A program made the translations under genes and the position numbers. This document shows, one piece after another, positions 1 to 7,661 of a DNA stretch of 25,711 bases (positions within the stretch are counted from its first letter, which is position 1; each line of letters starts with the position of its first letter). This stretch comes from Lachnospiraceae bacterium (lineage in GTDB: Bacteria; Bacillota; Clostridia; Lachnospirales; Lachnospiraceae): the NCBI GenBank assembly GCA_900770325.1, contig CAAGKE010000178.1:1-25711 (forward strand), written 5' to 3'. The notes beneath the pieces are model-generated. The model did no database searches. It was not told where the DNA came from and saw nothing but the letters and a program-made list of their open reading frames with translations.

Positions 1-26
1 CTTCCAAGATAAAGCCTCCGGCGGAT

Positions 27-97
27 CGCAGGCGTGATCAGTGGAAGAATGCTTCGCATCCGATCACGCCGCGGCAAGAACGCCAGAGGCGTTCTTG
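27..97. repeat. Two adjacent hairpins at the left window edge
   Basis: GGCGTGATC (31-39) pairs with GATCACGCC (62-70) and, past one bulged base, CGC (27-29) with GCG (71-73). Next to it CAAGAACGCC (75-84) pairs with GGCGTTCTTG (88-97) around a 3-base loop, followed on the plus strand by AACTTTTT. The second could be a plus-strand terminator, but no plus-strand gene ends here. No gene is seen in bases 1-331. Confidence 0.6.
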
Positions 98-140
98 AAC
101 TTTTTCCAACCCCAAAATTCACTGCATAATTCAAAAAACA

Positions 141-300
141 GAAGTCCCGGGGCCTGCATGTCTCCCAGTGTACTGCTTCGAAAACGACTTTTCGCAGATC
201 TGTCTGTCATAGGAAGACATCTCGTCTTACTATGGCAGACAGATCTGTGAAATGCTCGTTTTCGGGCAGAACACGGGAGATCTGCAGGCCCCGGGACTTC
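141..300 (-). terminator. Very large inverted repeat with T tract, end of the cdaA operon
   Basis: Bases 141-300 form one imperfect palindrome. The outer arms GAAGTCCCGGGGCCTGC (141-157) and their complement (284-300) are perfect, the middle matches with small gaps (CGAAAACGA with TCGTTTTCG), and the inner arms at 195-212 and 230-247 are 18 bases with one mismatch, capped by AAGAC/GTCTT. On the minus strand it is followed by TGTTTTTTG. This fits intrinsic termination after the HPr gene, though the stem is far longer than needed. It may be a palindromic element serving as terminator. Confidence 0.65.
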
Positions 301-331
301 GTCCGCTTGCACTCTTTTCTATCCGCTTATC

Positions 332-601
332 TTACCCTCTCCCATCCAGATCCTCCGCCAGAAACCGGGCAATCTCCTCCAAAGCCCGTTCTTCATCCGG
401 CCCGTCACACACCAGTTCAATCTCCCTGGATGCATTGATCTGGGCACTCAGCACACTGAGTACACTTTTCATATTATACGTTTTTTCCCCCAGTACCATC
501 TGAATCCGGCACTGATATTCCATCGCCTTCTGACATACCTGTCCTGCAGGCCGCAGATGCAGGCCGCTCTGATTATAGATCGTTATTTTCTTTTTTGTCA
601 T
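332..601 (-). CDS. HPr-family phosphocarrier protein
   Basis: This 89-residue protein matches the HPr family in length and motifs. HPr carries phosphate from Enzyme I to sugar-specific PTS permeases in the cytoplasm, and in Firmicutes it is also phosphorylated on Ser46 by HPr kinase for catabolite control. The active-site motif GLHLRPAG places the phosphorylatable histidine at residue 15, and NMKSVLSV places the regulatory serine at residue 46. Both key residues are kept, so it is not a Crh-type protein, which lacks His15. The ATG overlaps the TGA of cdaR in an ATGA, implying translational coupling. It is the last gene before the large terminator-like hairpin at 141-300. Its position in a c-di-AMP gene set suggests, by inference only, a link between carbon status and that second messenger. 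It may be a paralogue rather than the main PTS HPr, so no symbol is given. Confidence 0.93.
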   Translation of the reverse strand: MTKKKITIYNQSGLHLRPAGQVCQKAMEYQCRIQMVLGEKTYNMKSVLSVLSAQINASREIELVCDGPDEERALEEIARFLAEDLDGRG

Positions 602-1926
602 GAAGTCAGCTCCGTCTCTGTCTCTACTTCCTGCTTTTCTGAATTCACTACAATAGTTACTTCTGATGCCAGTTCATAACCATCCGGCAGCTGTACATCC
701 ACCGGAAGCTCATGATTTCCCTCTTCCGAGCACACCGACAGGTCTATACTCAGCCGGATATCCTCTTCCGTTAATTCCTCCACATCCCCATCTACAGCAT
801 GAATGCTGATGGATATCTTATCTCCCGGGGTAAATACCAGGTTCATACCGGCCGGCCTGTTTAGAAGCTCCACCATGCCCAGAGGAATACTGAGAGTCAC
901 ATCACCGGTCTTTTCGATCTGTATCTCTACCATAATATTAGGTTCTGCACCGGTAATCAGCTTCAGATTCTCCATCTCCTCCAGAGTCTCTGTCAGGTCG
1001 ATTTCCTGAGTGACATTCTCAGAAGCGCCCGCCACAGAAATGGGATCCTTCAGAACAAGCTTTCCTCCCAGGTTCTTTAAAGCTTCATCCGTACCCGCCA
1101 GACTGATGGACACCGGTATCGTCTCAATACCTGCCACCTGGTATCCAAAGGCAGGGATTCCAGTAATATCTACAGAAATGGGAATATCTGTCTTGACCTT
1201 CCAGAGATCTACCCTGACCTGAACCTTACGGTCAGTCAGCAATTTTCCATTGCTGTCCTTAAACTCCAGATTTGCAAGCTGACTGGAATCCAGATCAGAA
1301 CCATTTTTGTCAATTACCCGAAGTGTAGCCGTCAATGTGGTATCCTCACCGACACCGGTCACATCCACAGAAGCCACCACCTGATTGATAATCTTCATTA
1401 CGGAGCCGGGACCGGCAATGGAGATATTTTTTCCTTCCACCACCTCTGTAGCTCCCACTTCATATCCACTGTCAGGACTTCCGGCAGTAGATACCGACAC
1501 CATAAAAGCCTGCTCGATCTTATCCTCCAGCTTCACCTTCAGGGATGCCGGTGAGATCTCGATCTCATCCCAGGTAACAGAAGGATTGGAACAGGTCACC
1601 GTCAGGGGAACCGTATCCATTTCATTAATATTCTCCAGATCCGCTTCCACATAAAAATCTGATCCGTTCTTTGACAGACGCTCCACCACAGACCGGCGCT
1701 CCGTCACCTTTACCGTCACCGTCCCGCTTCCCTGGGCCTCCACCACCTTACCAATATCCGCAATACTGTCCTGATTTACGATGGTAATCGGCACATTGGA
1801 AAACAAAACCGATTTCACCGGATTATTCGTATTGGTCACCAGCATCCAGATCAGAAAAGCAACAGCCAGGGAAATGATTTTCAGCCAGATATTTCCTGTG
1901 ATTCCCTTAATTATTTTATTCCTCAT
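598..1926 (-). CDS. cdaR: CdaR, YbbR-domain regulator of diadenylate cyclase
   Basis: A 442-residue membrane-anchored protein of the YbbR/CdaR family, which binds and modulates the c-di-AMP synthase CdaA. One N-terminal transmembrane segment (about residues 14-32, WLKIISLAVAFLIWMLV) is followed by repeated YbbR-like beta domains, probably four, each opening with a segment such as VPLTVTCS or IPISVDITG. The body is expected outside the membrane. The start at 1926 (ATG AGG AAT) was chosen because an AGGA-containing ribosome binding site lies about 10 bases upstream. The open frame continues 14 codons further, but those lie inside cdaA. The gene overlaps the end of cdaA by 11 bases. In many Firmicutes glmM follows; here the HPr gene follows instead. 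The C-terminal tail is rich in glutamate and threonine. Family assignment is firm; the exact number of YbbR repeats is uncertain. Confidence 0.93.
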   Translation of the reverse strand: MRNKIIKGITGNIWLKIISLAVAFLIWMLVTNTNNPVKSVLFSNVPITIVNQDSIADIGKVVEAQGSGTVTVKVTERRSVVERLSKNGSDFYVEADLENINEMDTVPLTVTCSNPSVTWDEIEISPASLKVKLEDKIEQAFMVSVSTAGSPDSGYEVGATEVVEGKNISIAGPGSVMKIINQVVASVDVTGVGEDTTLTATLRVIDKNGSDLDSSQLANLEFKDSNGKLLTDRKVQVRVDLWKVKTDIPISVDITGIPAFGYQVAGIETIPVSISLAGTDEALKNLGGKLVLKDPISVAGASENVTQEIDLTETLEEMENLKLITGAEPNIMVEIQIEKTGDVTLSIPLGMVELLNRPAGMNLVFTPGDKISISIHAVDGDVEELTEEDIRLSIDLSVCSEEGNHELPVDVQLPDGYELASEVTIVVNSEKQEVETETELTS

Positions 1927-2791
1927 TTTTCGTCCGTCCTTTCCATAGCTTAAATTTTCTGGAAACAACTGACTTATTCTGAAGGACCGTCAATTTTTCC
2001 TTCAGAGTGTCCGCACCGATATTCCGTTCCAGTTCCCCGTGGTATGCTGTGGAAATATATCCGGTCTCCTCTGACACGATAATTGTCAGAGAATCTGTCA
2101 CTTCGCTGATGCCAACACCAGCTCTGTGTCTGGTCCCCAGCTCCTTGCTCAGCGTCATATTATCCGACAAAGGGAGATAACAGGTAGCCGCTGTAATACG
2201 GTCTCCCCGCACCACCACTGCACCGTCATGCAAAGGTGTATTGTGTTCAAATATATTGATCAGTAGCTGACTGGTCAGCAGGGCATCCACTTTAATGCCG
2301 GTCCTCTCATACTCCTCCAGAGTCACATTCTGCTCTATCACGATCAGAGCACCGGTCTTTGCCTTCGCCATCTCCGTCGTTGCCTTTACCAGCTCGGTAA
2401 CGGTCTTATCACTGAAAAGCTGTGTAACCGCCTGCATATTTTCCAGCGGAAGCAGGCTGGATATGAATTTCCTTTCTCCTAATTGCTCCAGGACTCTGCG
2501 CAGTTCCGGCTGAAATACAACCACCACCGTAATAATCACCACCGTCAATCCCCGGTTAATGATGTAGGTCAGCGTATTCATCTTCAGAAGATATACAATG
2601 GAAGCGCAAAAAACCACGGTAAGGATTCCCTTCAGAAGCGTCCACGCCCTGGTGTTCTTGATCCAAAGCAAAATCTTATAAACCAGAAAAGCTAATATAA
2701 TGATTTCAAAAACGTCCGTCACGGTGATCGAAATGGAGGGAAATTTCAGCCATTTCAAATGATCGGATAACCAGATATAAATTCTGTTCAT
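1916..2791 (-). CDS. cdaA: Diadenylate cyclase CdaA
   Basis: A 291-residue membrane enzyme that condenses two ATP into cyclic di-AMP, a messenger controlling potassium and osmolyte balance and cell-wall integrity. Three N-terminal transmembrane segments (about residues 28-45, 53-70, 78-93) precede a cytoplasmic DAC (DisA_N) domain. The two signature motifs are intact: DGA at 189-191 in LHDGAVVVRGDR, and RHR at 221-223 in GTRHRAGVG. Length and topology match CdaA rather than DisA or CdaS. The ATG overlaps the TGA of the upstream membrane protein gene in an ATGA, and AAGGAGAGG lies just upstream. cdaR follows with an 11-base overlap, so enzyme and regulator are translated together. Confidence 0.97.
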   Translation of the reverse strand: MNRIYIWLSDHLKWLKFPSISITVTDVFEIIILAFLVYKILLWIKNTRAWTLLKGILTVVFCASIVYLLKMNTLTYIINRGLTVVIITVVVVFQPELRRVLEQLGERKFISSLLPLENMQAVTQLFSDKTVTELVKATTEMAKAKTGALIVIEQNVTLEEYERTGIKVDALLTSQLLINIFEHNTPLHDGAVVVRGDRITAATCYLPLSDNMTLSKELGTRHRAGVGISEVTDSLTIIVSEETGYISTAYHGELERNIGADTLKEKLTVLQNKSVVSRKFKLWKGRTKNEE

Positions 2792-3768
2792 TCTCTTTCC
2801 TCTCCTTTTCTTATCCTCCTGACGATGTCCATATCCTCAGCATCATTCAAAGGATCTTCATCATCCAGCCATTGTTCTTCCGCCTTATAGCTTCGCTTCG
2901 GAACTGCTTTCACATAATAATAGTAGTCATCATCCTCAAATTGAAGCCGCTGCACATTCCGGTAATCCAGGGGAAACCGGAAAAACTGTACCAGAAAACC
3001 TGCCAGAAGCCCCAGAGCCAGATCTCCTGCCACATAAGGCAAAGAAGCGTCCTCTCCAAGCAGCAGCCATTTCATTCCCCACAGCAGCCCGTATACCAGA
3101 GCCCCCGATACGATTCCGATCTGCCAGCTATAAGAAACCGGGATTCTGCGTATCAGATACACCACCAGAAACACCGCCAGCAGAAGAACGACAGAGATCA
3201 TCATTTCGCGGTTTAGCAGTATTGTCCGAAACTGCTCCAGAAGCTGCTCCAGCATCTCTGCTCCCATCTGCCCCACAGACGATGTGCTTTTGCCAAGATC
3301 CATAGAAAGATAGTAAGCTGCTGTTCCCATAAGAATTCCCGCGATTGCTCCAGGGCCCATCAAAAGTCCACATATCACCGGCACCGCAAAAGGAAAACCG
3401 ATCCCCAGCATCAGTGCAGCCGCAGCCACCACATATGTCTGGCCCGGAAGAAAGCTGAAATACAGCAGCAGCCAGATCAGGATCACCACAGCACCTGCCA
3501 GCGCCGCTTCCAGAGAAGTTCCCCAAAACTGCATTTCCAGGAAAACCGCCCCCAAAAGCACCAGGGCATTGGAAGGAAGAAAAGAGCAGAATGCCGCTGC
3601 AATTACCACCAGCAATATCTGATTCAAAGGCCCTGCATTTCCAAATGCATTATTAATTGCAAACAATGTCAGAAATGCCGCTGCAAACTTCAGGACTGCC
3701 GTACAGTATGCATCATATGCCGAATAAAAACGTATCAGCGCTTCTTTCCCTTTCCATAATGCTTTCAT
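2788..3768 (-). CDS. Unrecognised polytopic membrane protein of the cdaA operon
   Basis: I do not recognise a family. The 326-residue protein has a short basic N terminus and about eight to ten hydrophobic segments to about residue 265, including alanine- and glycine-rich ones resembling permease or FUSC-like membrane domains. A charged cytoplasmic tail follows, with a DDDYYYYVKAVPKR stretch and a run of acidic residues. The start at 3768 is an ATG with GAGAGGAAG about 7 bases upstream; the frame extends six codons to a TTG, but that stretch contains the ribosome binding site. Its TGA overlaps the cdaA ATG, so it is likely translated with the diadenylate cyclase. By context it could be a membrane partner or sensor for CdaA/CdaR, but nothing in the sequence proves this. 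Confidence 0.8.
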   Translation of the reverse strand: MKALWKGKEALIRFYSAYDAYCTAVLKFAAAFLTLFAINNAFGNAGPLNQILLVVIAAAFCSFLPSNALVLLGAVFLEMQFWGTSLEAALAGAVVILIWLLLYFSFLPGQTYVVAAAALMLGIGFPFAVPVICGLLMGPGAIAGILMGTAAYYLSMDLGKSTSSVGQMGAEMLEQLLEQFRTILLNREMMISVVLLLAVFLVVYLIRRIPVSYSWQIGIVSGALVYGLLWGMKWLLLGEDASLPYVAGDLALGLLAGFLVQFFRFPLDYRNVQRLQFEDDDYYYYVKAVPKRSYKAEEQWLDDEDPLNDAEDMDIVRRIRKGEERE

Positions 3769-3800
3769 GCCAACTTCCTCTCCCAAAATCTGTCTTTTAC

Positions 3801-4205
3801 CTATATGTTCCTGTCAGAGCTGCCCGGAGTTCTCTCATCCAGAAGCTTCAGAAGCTCCTGATATTTTTGTTCCAGGCTCTGCACCCGGTAATACTCCATG
3901 GATGCATATAAAAAAGTAACGATCCATGTAATCAGGATGATTGTCACGTAAGCCGCAAGTATTCCCAGCAGCAGAAGCTTCATCTGTCCTTCGGTAAATA
4001 TATTCAGTACAAAATCCACATTGCATACCATCCACACAGCAAGTATCACGAGGAAAACTGCTGTAACACGGAGGGTGTTTTTCAGCATGGGAATCCCGAT
4101 ATAATCGCTGCGATAGCTTTCCTCTATCCGGCGCAGCTCCTTACCATTTTCTTTTTCCAGTATCGCTATCTTCGTCATCAGCCGGATTCTTTCCTGGTCT
4201 GGCAT
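3801..4205 (-). CDS. Unrecognised small two-helix membrane protein, first gene of the cdaA operon
   Basis: A 134-residue protein of no family I can name. A charged, helical N terminus (about residues 1-40, rich in Glu, Lys, Arg) is followed by two hydrophobic segments (about 45-68 and 72-98), then a coiled-coil-like C terminus (SLEQKYQELLKLLDE). This fits a small membrane protein with both ends on the same, probably cytoplasmic, side. The ATG at 4205 was chosen because GGAAGGA lies about 11 bases upstream. The open frame runs 17 codons further to a GTG, with no ribosome site for it. The next gene starts 32 bases beyond its TAG. It appears to be the first gene after the promoter near 4400. Confidence 0.75.
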   Translation of the reverse strand: MPDQERIRLMTKIAILEKENGKELRRIEESYRSDYIGIPMLKNTLRVTAVFLVILAVWMVCNVDFVLNIFTEGQMKLLLLGILAAYVTIILITWIVTFLYASMEYYRVQSLEQKYQELLKLLDERTPGSSDRNI

Positions 4206-4264
4206 GAAACACTCATTCCTTCCAAAAATAATAAACGGTTTCTGTTTTCCTCTCACTACTATTC

Positions 4265-4379
4265 GCCATGCCGTTCGGATGCTAACGCATCCTCACTCGC
4301 GGGCTTCGCCCTATGGCTGCTGACTCAGACAGATTCGCCTGCCAGCAGGCGAATCTGTCTGTGCCGGCAGCCGCATGGC
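4265..4379 (-). other. Cloverleaf-like palindromic element in the cdaA-operon leader
   Basis: Read on the minus strand, four stems nest like a four-way junction. The closing stem is GCCATGC (4379-4373) with GCATGGC (4271-4265). Arm 1 is GGCTGC (4372-4367) with GCAGCC (4320-4315), capped by a perfect 16-bp stem (4361-4346 with 4341-4326) and a 4-base loop. Arm 2 is GGGC-GAA-GCCC (4311-4301). Arm 3 is GGATGC-GTTA-GCATCC (4292-4277). It lies between comFC and the first cdaA-operon gene, just downstream of a candidate promoter, so it would form much of the 5' leader. It matches no riboswitch or tRNA I know and may be a dispersed palindromic repeat instead. The pairing was read by eye. Confidence 0.7.
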
Positions 4380-4396
4380 TCATTGCCTACGCGTAC

Positions 4397-4402
4397 ATTA
4401 TA
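4397..4402 (-). promoter_or_regulatory. Candidate extended -10 promoter for the cdaA operon
   Basis: On the minus strand the sequence ATGTTATAATG gives a perfect TATAAT preceded by TGT, an extended -10. No good TTGACA is seen 16-18 bases upstream (the closest is ATGAAT). Transcription would begin near 4390, about 185 bases before the ATG at 4205 and right at the cloverleaf-like element. It lies less than 30 bases beyond the comFC stop codon, with no terminator between. Confidence 0.5.
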
Positions 4403-4429
4403 ACATATTCATTTTCTGATTCATACCGT

Positions 4430-5158
4430 TTATTTTCCTTTTCCGGTGCAAAGGGTTAGAAAATAGATCCGGCGAATCTGGTTTTTGCGGAGCGTTTTGC
4501 AGATTTCGTCTATGGTGGCTCCGGTGGTATAGATATCGTCTACCAGAAGCACCGGTTCCGGAATGTGCGTCTGTTTCCGGAGTGTGAAGGCATCCTTCAG
4601 ATTTTCTTTTCTTTGTCTGGCATCCAGATCTTTCTGAGGAAGGGTATAGCGGATACGCACCAGGCTTTTCGTATTCACCGGTATCCCGGTAAGCCGTGCC
4701 AGTCTGACAGCCAGAAGCCTGCTCTGGTCAAATCCCCGTTCCCGCCGCTTTTTCCTGTTCATAGGCACTGGTATTATCACAGCCGGTTTCCAGCGGCTCA
4801 AATATGTTTCTCCTGCTTTTGCCATCTCTTCCGCATAAAAATCCAGATACTCCCTGCGGTTTTGAAATTTCATCCGGTTTACTGACCTGCGAAAAGCTTT
4901 TTCATACAAAAACACACTGCGGCCGCACACAAAACCATGCTGTATTTTCCCGCAGTCCTGGCAAAGCTCCTGTTCCTCCCTGCCCACAGGCTTCCCGCAC
5001 TTTTTGCAGAACGGCTCCTTTATATAGGGAAGCCGCTTTCTGCAGACAGTGCAGATCCTTCCTTCCCTGAAAGCTAAGATTTCTTCGCAGATCGGACAGC
5101 GCCTGGGATAAAAAAGATCCAGCAGCCCATTCCCGCAAGCGGACATACTTTTCCGCAT
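4430..5158 (-). CDS. comFC: ComF-family phosphoribosyltransferase-like protein
   Basis: A ComFC/GntX-type protein. The family is needed for DNA uptake in competent bacteria and is thought to act with the ComFA helicase; many members occur without other com genes, as here. The N terminus carries zinc-ribbon cysteines (CPIC, CTVC, CKKC, CQDC within the first 75 or so residues). The C terminus has the PRPP-binding motif VLLVDDIYTTGATI typical of type I phosphoribosyltransferases. I chose the second of two adjacent ATGs (5158; 242 residues) because AGGA sits 5 bases upstream and the family's LLDLFYPRRCPIC opening follows soon after. The frame stays open to a GTG at 5260 and an ATG at 5224, but those lack ribosome sites and the GTG lies in an intergenic repeat motif. 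recD2 lies upstream. Confidence 0.9.
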   Translation of the reverse strand: MRKSMSACGNGLLDLFYPRRCPICEEILAFREGRICTVCRKRLPYIKEPFCKKCGKPVGREEQELCQDCGKIQHGFVCGRSVFLYEKAFRRSVNRMKFQNRREYLDFYAEEMAKAGETYLSRWKPAVIIPVPMNRKKRRERGFDQSRLLAVRLARLTGIPVNTKSLVRIRYTLPQKDLDARQRKENLKDAFTLRKQTHIPEPVLLVDDIYTTGATIDEICKTLRKNQIRRIYFLTLCTGKGK

Positions 5159-5240
5159 CATTTTCCTGACATCCGCAAAAATATTTTTCTCTGTTTTTTC
5201 CAAACGATGATCCTGCGCTCCCATCCGTAAAAGCACAGTG

Positions 5241-5266
5241 CTACTGTTCACGTTGTTCACAGTAAC
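5241..5266. repeat. Stem-loop motif copy A (recD2-comFC gap)
   Basis: Arms CTACTGT and ACAGTAAC are nearly complementary around an 11-base loop, with TTCAC occurring twice inside. This is the clearest copy of a motif seen several times in the window. It lies between recD2 and the preferred comFC start, which supports that start. Confidence 0.6.
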
Positions 5267-5301
5267 AAAACAGATCCTGTCATCTGATTCTTTCGTCTGA
5301 A

Positions 5302-7524
5302 CTATCTGCTCAGCTTCCCCATTTCCTGCATCCGCAAAGCCAGACTGCTGTAACGCTTCTGTTCCATGGTGTTATCGATCATCTGATAAAACACCTCCGG
5401 ATCTCCCACCAGGGTTACACAGCTTTTCGCCCGGGTCACTGCCGTATACAGAAGGTTCCGGTTCATCAGCATTTTGGGACCGTTCAGCAGTGGTATCACC
5501 ACTGCAGGATACTCGCTTCCCTGTGACTTATGAATCGTTACAGCATAGGCCAGCTCCAGCTCCTCCAGATTTGCAAAAGGATATTCCACAAAGCGGTGCT
5601 CATCGAATTCCACCGTCATTTTCTCTGTGTATTGATTGATTTCCCGGATCAGCCCCATATCGCCGTTAAATACGCCGGTTCCACGATCCACAGGCATCCC
5701 GTAACGGCCTCTTATCTCCCACTCGATCTGGTAATTGTTTTTGATCTGCATCACCTTGTCCCCCTCCCGGAACAGGGTCTCACCGCGGGTATGCTCTTTT
5801 TTGTTCTCTGCCGGCGGATTCAGATACTGCTGCAAAATTCTGTTCAATCGCTCCACTCCCAGCAGACCTTTCCGCATAGGAGTCAGAACCTGTATCTCGC
5901 TCTGGTCGGCATGAACATATTTCGGCATTTTCTGGGACACAAGCTGAATGGCTATACTGATGATCACATTGGCGTCCCAGCGCTTCAGGAAGAAAAAATC
6001 CCTGCTTTTATTATCCAGCTCCATATGCTCGCCACGGTTAATCTTATGGGCATTCACCACAATATCACTCTCTGTAGCCTGCCGGAAGATCCTGGTCAGC
6101 CGCACCACCCGGCACTGACCGGAGTCAATAATATCTTTCAGCACACATCCCGGTCCAACGGAAGGAAGCTGATTCACATCTCCCACCATCACCAGCCGGG
6201 TCCCCACAGTCACTGCTGACAGCAGCGCATACAAAAGATGAATATCCACCATGGACATCTCATCCACGATAATCACATCCGCCTCCAGCGGATTTTCCTC
6301 ATTCCGGCCAAAAGCACTGCCGCTGTCCGGCCCTCCGGCCACCTCCAGCAAACGATGAATGGTTCTGGCCTCATAACCTGTGGCCTCTGTCATCCGCTTT
6401 GCCGCCCGTCCGGTGGGTGCTGCCAGAGCGATCTGGAGCCCCTCCTCCTCAAAATAGGAGATCATGGTATTAATCGTGGTGGTTTTTCCGGTACCGGGAC
6501 CTCCTGTTATCACCATCAGTCCGCATCGTACCGTTTCCAGCACGGCTTCCCTCTGCTTTTCATCCAGTACAGTACCCTGCTTTTTTTCGATTCTTCGAAT
6601 CTTTTCCAGTACCTTTGCCTCATCGATCTCTCCGGTAATGTTCAGGTCGTGAAGCATTCTTGCTGCATTTAATTCCAGGTAGTAATAGGATGCGGCATAC
6701 ACCCGTACTTCATTTTCTTCCTCTTTTATCACAATTTTCCGGTCAATAGCCAGATCCGTCAGACGATCATCCAGCCCCTCCGGCGTAATTCCCAAAAGCT
6801 CCACCGTTCTTTGGGCCAGTTCTTCTCTGGGCAGATAAATATGTCCCTCCTGAGAGGCCTGCTGCAATACATAGAAAATACCGCTTCTGATCCGGAAATC
6901 CGAGTCTGTATGGATCCCCGCCCGGCGGGCGATCTCATCGGCAATACGAAATCCTACCCCGCTGATATCATCCGCCATCCGATAGGGATTTTCGCGAATC
7001 ACCCGGTAGATCTCTGTTCCGTATCTCTGATAGATTTTCAGGGCCAGAGCTGTAGAAATGCCATATTGCTGCAGGAAGATCATGGCCTCCCGCATATCCT
7101 TTTTTTCTTCCACCTGCTCTGCGATCTCCCGGGCCTTTCTTTCACTGATCCCCTTAATTTCCGCCAGACGTTCCGGTTCCTGATCAATGATCCGAAAAGT
7201 ATCCTCTTTAAAGCGGCGCACGATCCGGGCTGCCAGTGCACTTCCCACTCCTTTGATCGCTCCGGAACCGAGATACCGTTCGATTGCCATCACATCCTCT
7301 GGTTCCTTCACCTGGCATTCTTCTATCTGGAACTGCTCCCCATAGGTTGCATGTTCCGTATAATGTCCCCTGACCTCCAGCAATTCCCCCTCACCCACAA
7401 AGGGAAGCGTCCCCACACAGGTAATCTCCTCTTCTCCTGCATACAGGGTCATCACTGTATAGCCATTGTCACTGTTTCTGTATACGATATGCTCCACATA
7501 GCCTTCCAGTATTTCCGTTTCCAT
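5302..7524 (-). CDS. recD2: RecD2-type ATP-dependent DNA helicase
   Basis: A 740-residue SF1B 5'-3' helicase of the RecD2/YrrC type, found in bacteria where RecD is not part of RecBCD; it acts in DNA repair and replication-fork processing. An N-terminal OB-like region (about 1-75) is followed by helix-hairpin-helix segments (GSGAIKGVG, IKGISERKA, DISGVGFRIAD). The motor follows: Walker A GGPGTGKTT (about 341-349), Walker B DEMSMVD, motif III GDVNQLPSVGPG, RIFRQA, and the C-terminal AVTIHKSQGSEYP and LLYTAVTRAK. Length and motif order fit RecD2. The ATG at 7524 has GGAG about 10 bases upstream; the frame extends 11 codons to a TTG without a ribosome site. It lies 137 bases beyond the mreB-like gene and 143 bases before comFC. 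Confidence 0.96.
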   Translation of the reverse strand: METEILEGYVEHIVYRNSDNGYTVMTLYAGEEEITCVGTLPFVGEGELLEVRGHYTEHATYGEQFQIEECQVKEPEDVMAIERYLGSGAIKGVGSALAARIVRRFKEDTFRIIDQEPERLAEIKGISERKAREIAEQVEEKKDMREAMIFLQQYGISTALALKIYQRYGTEIYRVIRENPYRMADDISGVGFRIADEIARRAGIHTDSDFRIRSGIFYVLQQASQEGHIYLPREELAQRTVELLGITPEGLDDRLTDLAIDRKIVIKEEENEVRVYAASYYYLELNAARMLHDLNITGEIDEAKVLEKIRRIEKKQGTVLDEKQREAVLETVRCGLMVITGGPGTGKTTTINTMISYFEEEGLQIALAAPTGRAAKRMTEATGYEARTIHRLLEVAGGPDSGSAFGRNEENPLEADVIIVDEMSMVDIHLLYALLSAVTVGTRLVMVGDVNQLPSVGPGCVLKDIIDSGQCRVVRLTRIFRQATESDIVVNAHKINRGEHMELDNKSRDFFFLKRWDANVIISIAIQLVSQKMPKYVHADQSEIQVLTPMRKGLLGVERLNRILQQYLNPPAENKKEHTRGETLFREGDKVMQIKNNYQIEWEIRGRYGMPVDRGTGVFNGDMGLIREINQYTEKMTVEFDEHRFVEYPFANLEELELAYAVTIHKSQGSEYPAVVIPLLNGPKMLMNRNLLYTAVTRAKSCVTLVGDPEVFYQMIDNTMEQKRYSSLALRMQEMGKLSR

Positions 7525-7634
7525 TCCGAAGCAGCTCCGTTCCTCTTTCTTTTCCAACTATCAATCTTCTATTCCGGACTTTTTTGTCCTTTTTCCCGAC
7601 CGTCAGACTTTTCTGTGACAGTTAGTGTGCACAG

Positions 7635-7657
7635 GTTACTGTTTACGTTGTTCACAC
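7635..7657. repeat. Stem-loop motif copy B (mreB-recD2 gap)
   Basis: Shares ACTGTTTACGTTGTTCACA with copy A (one difference over the common core), but the right arm has decayed. It lies a few bases after the stop codon of the mreB-like gene, between that gene and recD2. Confidence 0.5.
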
Positions 7658-7661
7658 CCAT

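Noticed and set aside
64..312. 82-codon frame on the minus strand
   Set aside because: It is created by the large palindrome and adjacent hairpins, lacks a ribosome site and has no protein-like motif.
4265..4379. tRNA or tRNA-like gene
   Set aside because: The four-way fold resembles a cloverleaf, but it has no T-loop GTTCRA sequence, arm sizes are wrong (one arm has a 16-bp extension) and there is no CCA-type acceptor end.
7582..7600. GGAC-TTTTTT-GTCC hairpin followed by T run
   Set aside because: The stem is only 4 bp, and the T run favours plus-strand termination where no gene exists.
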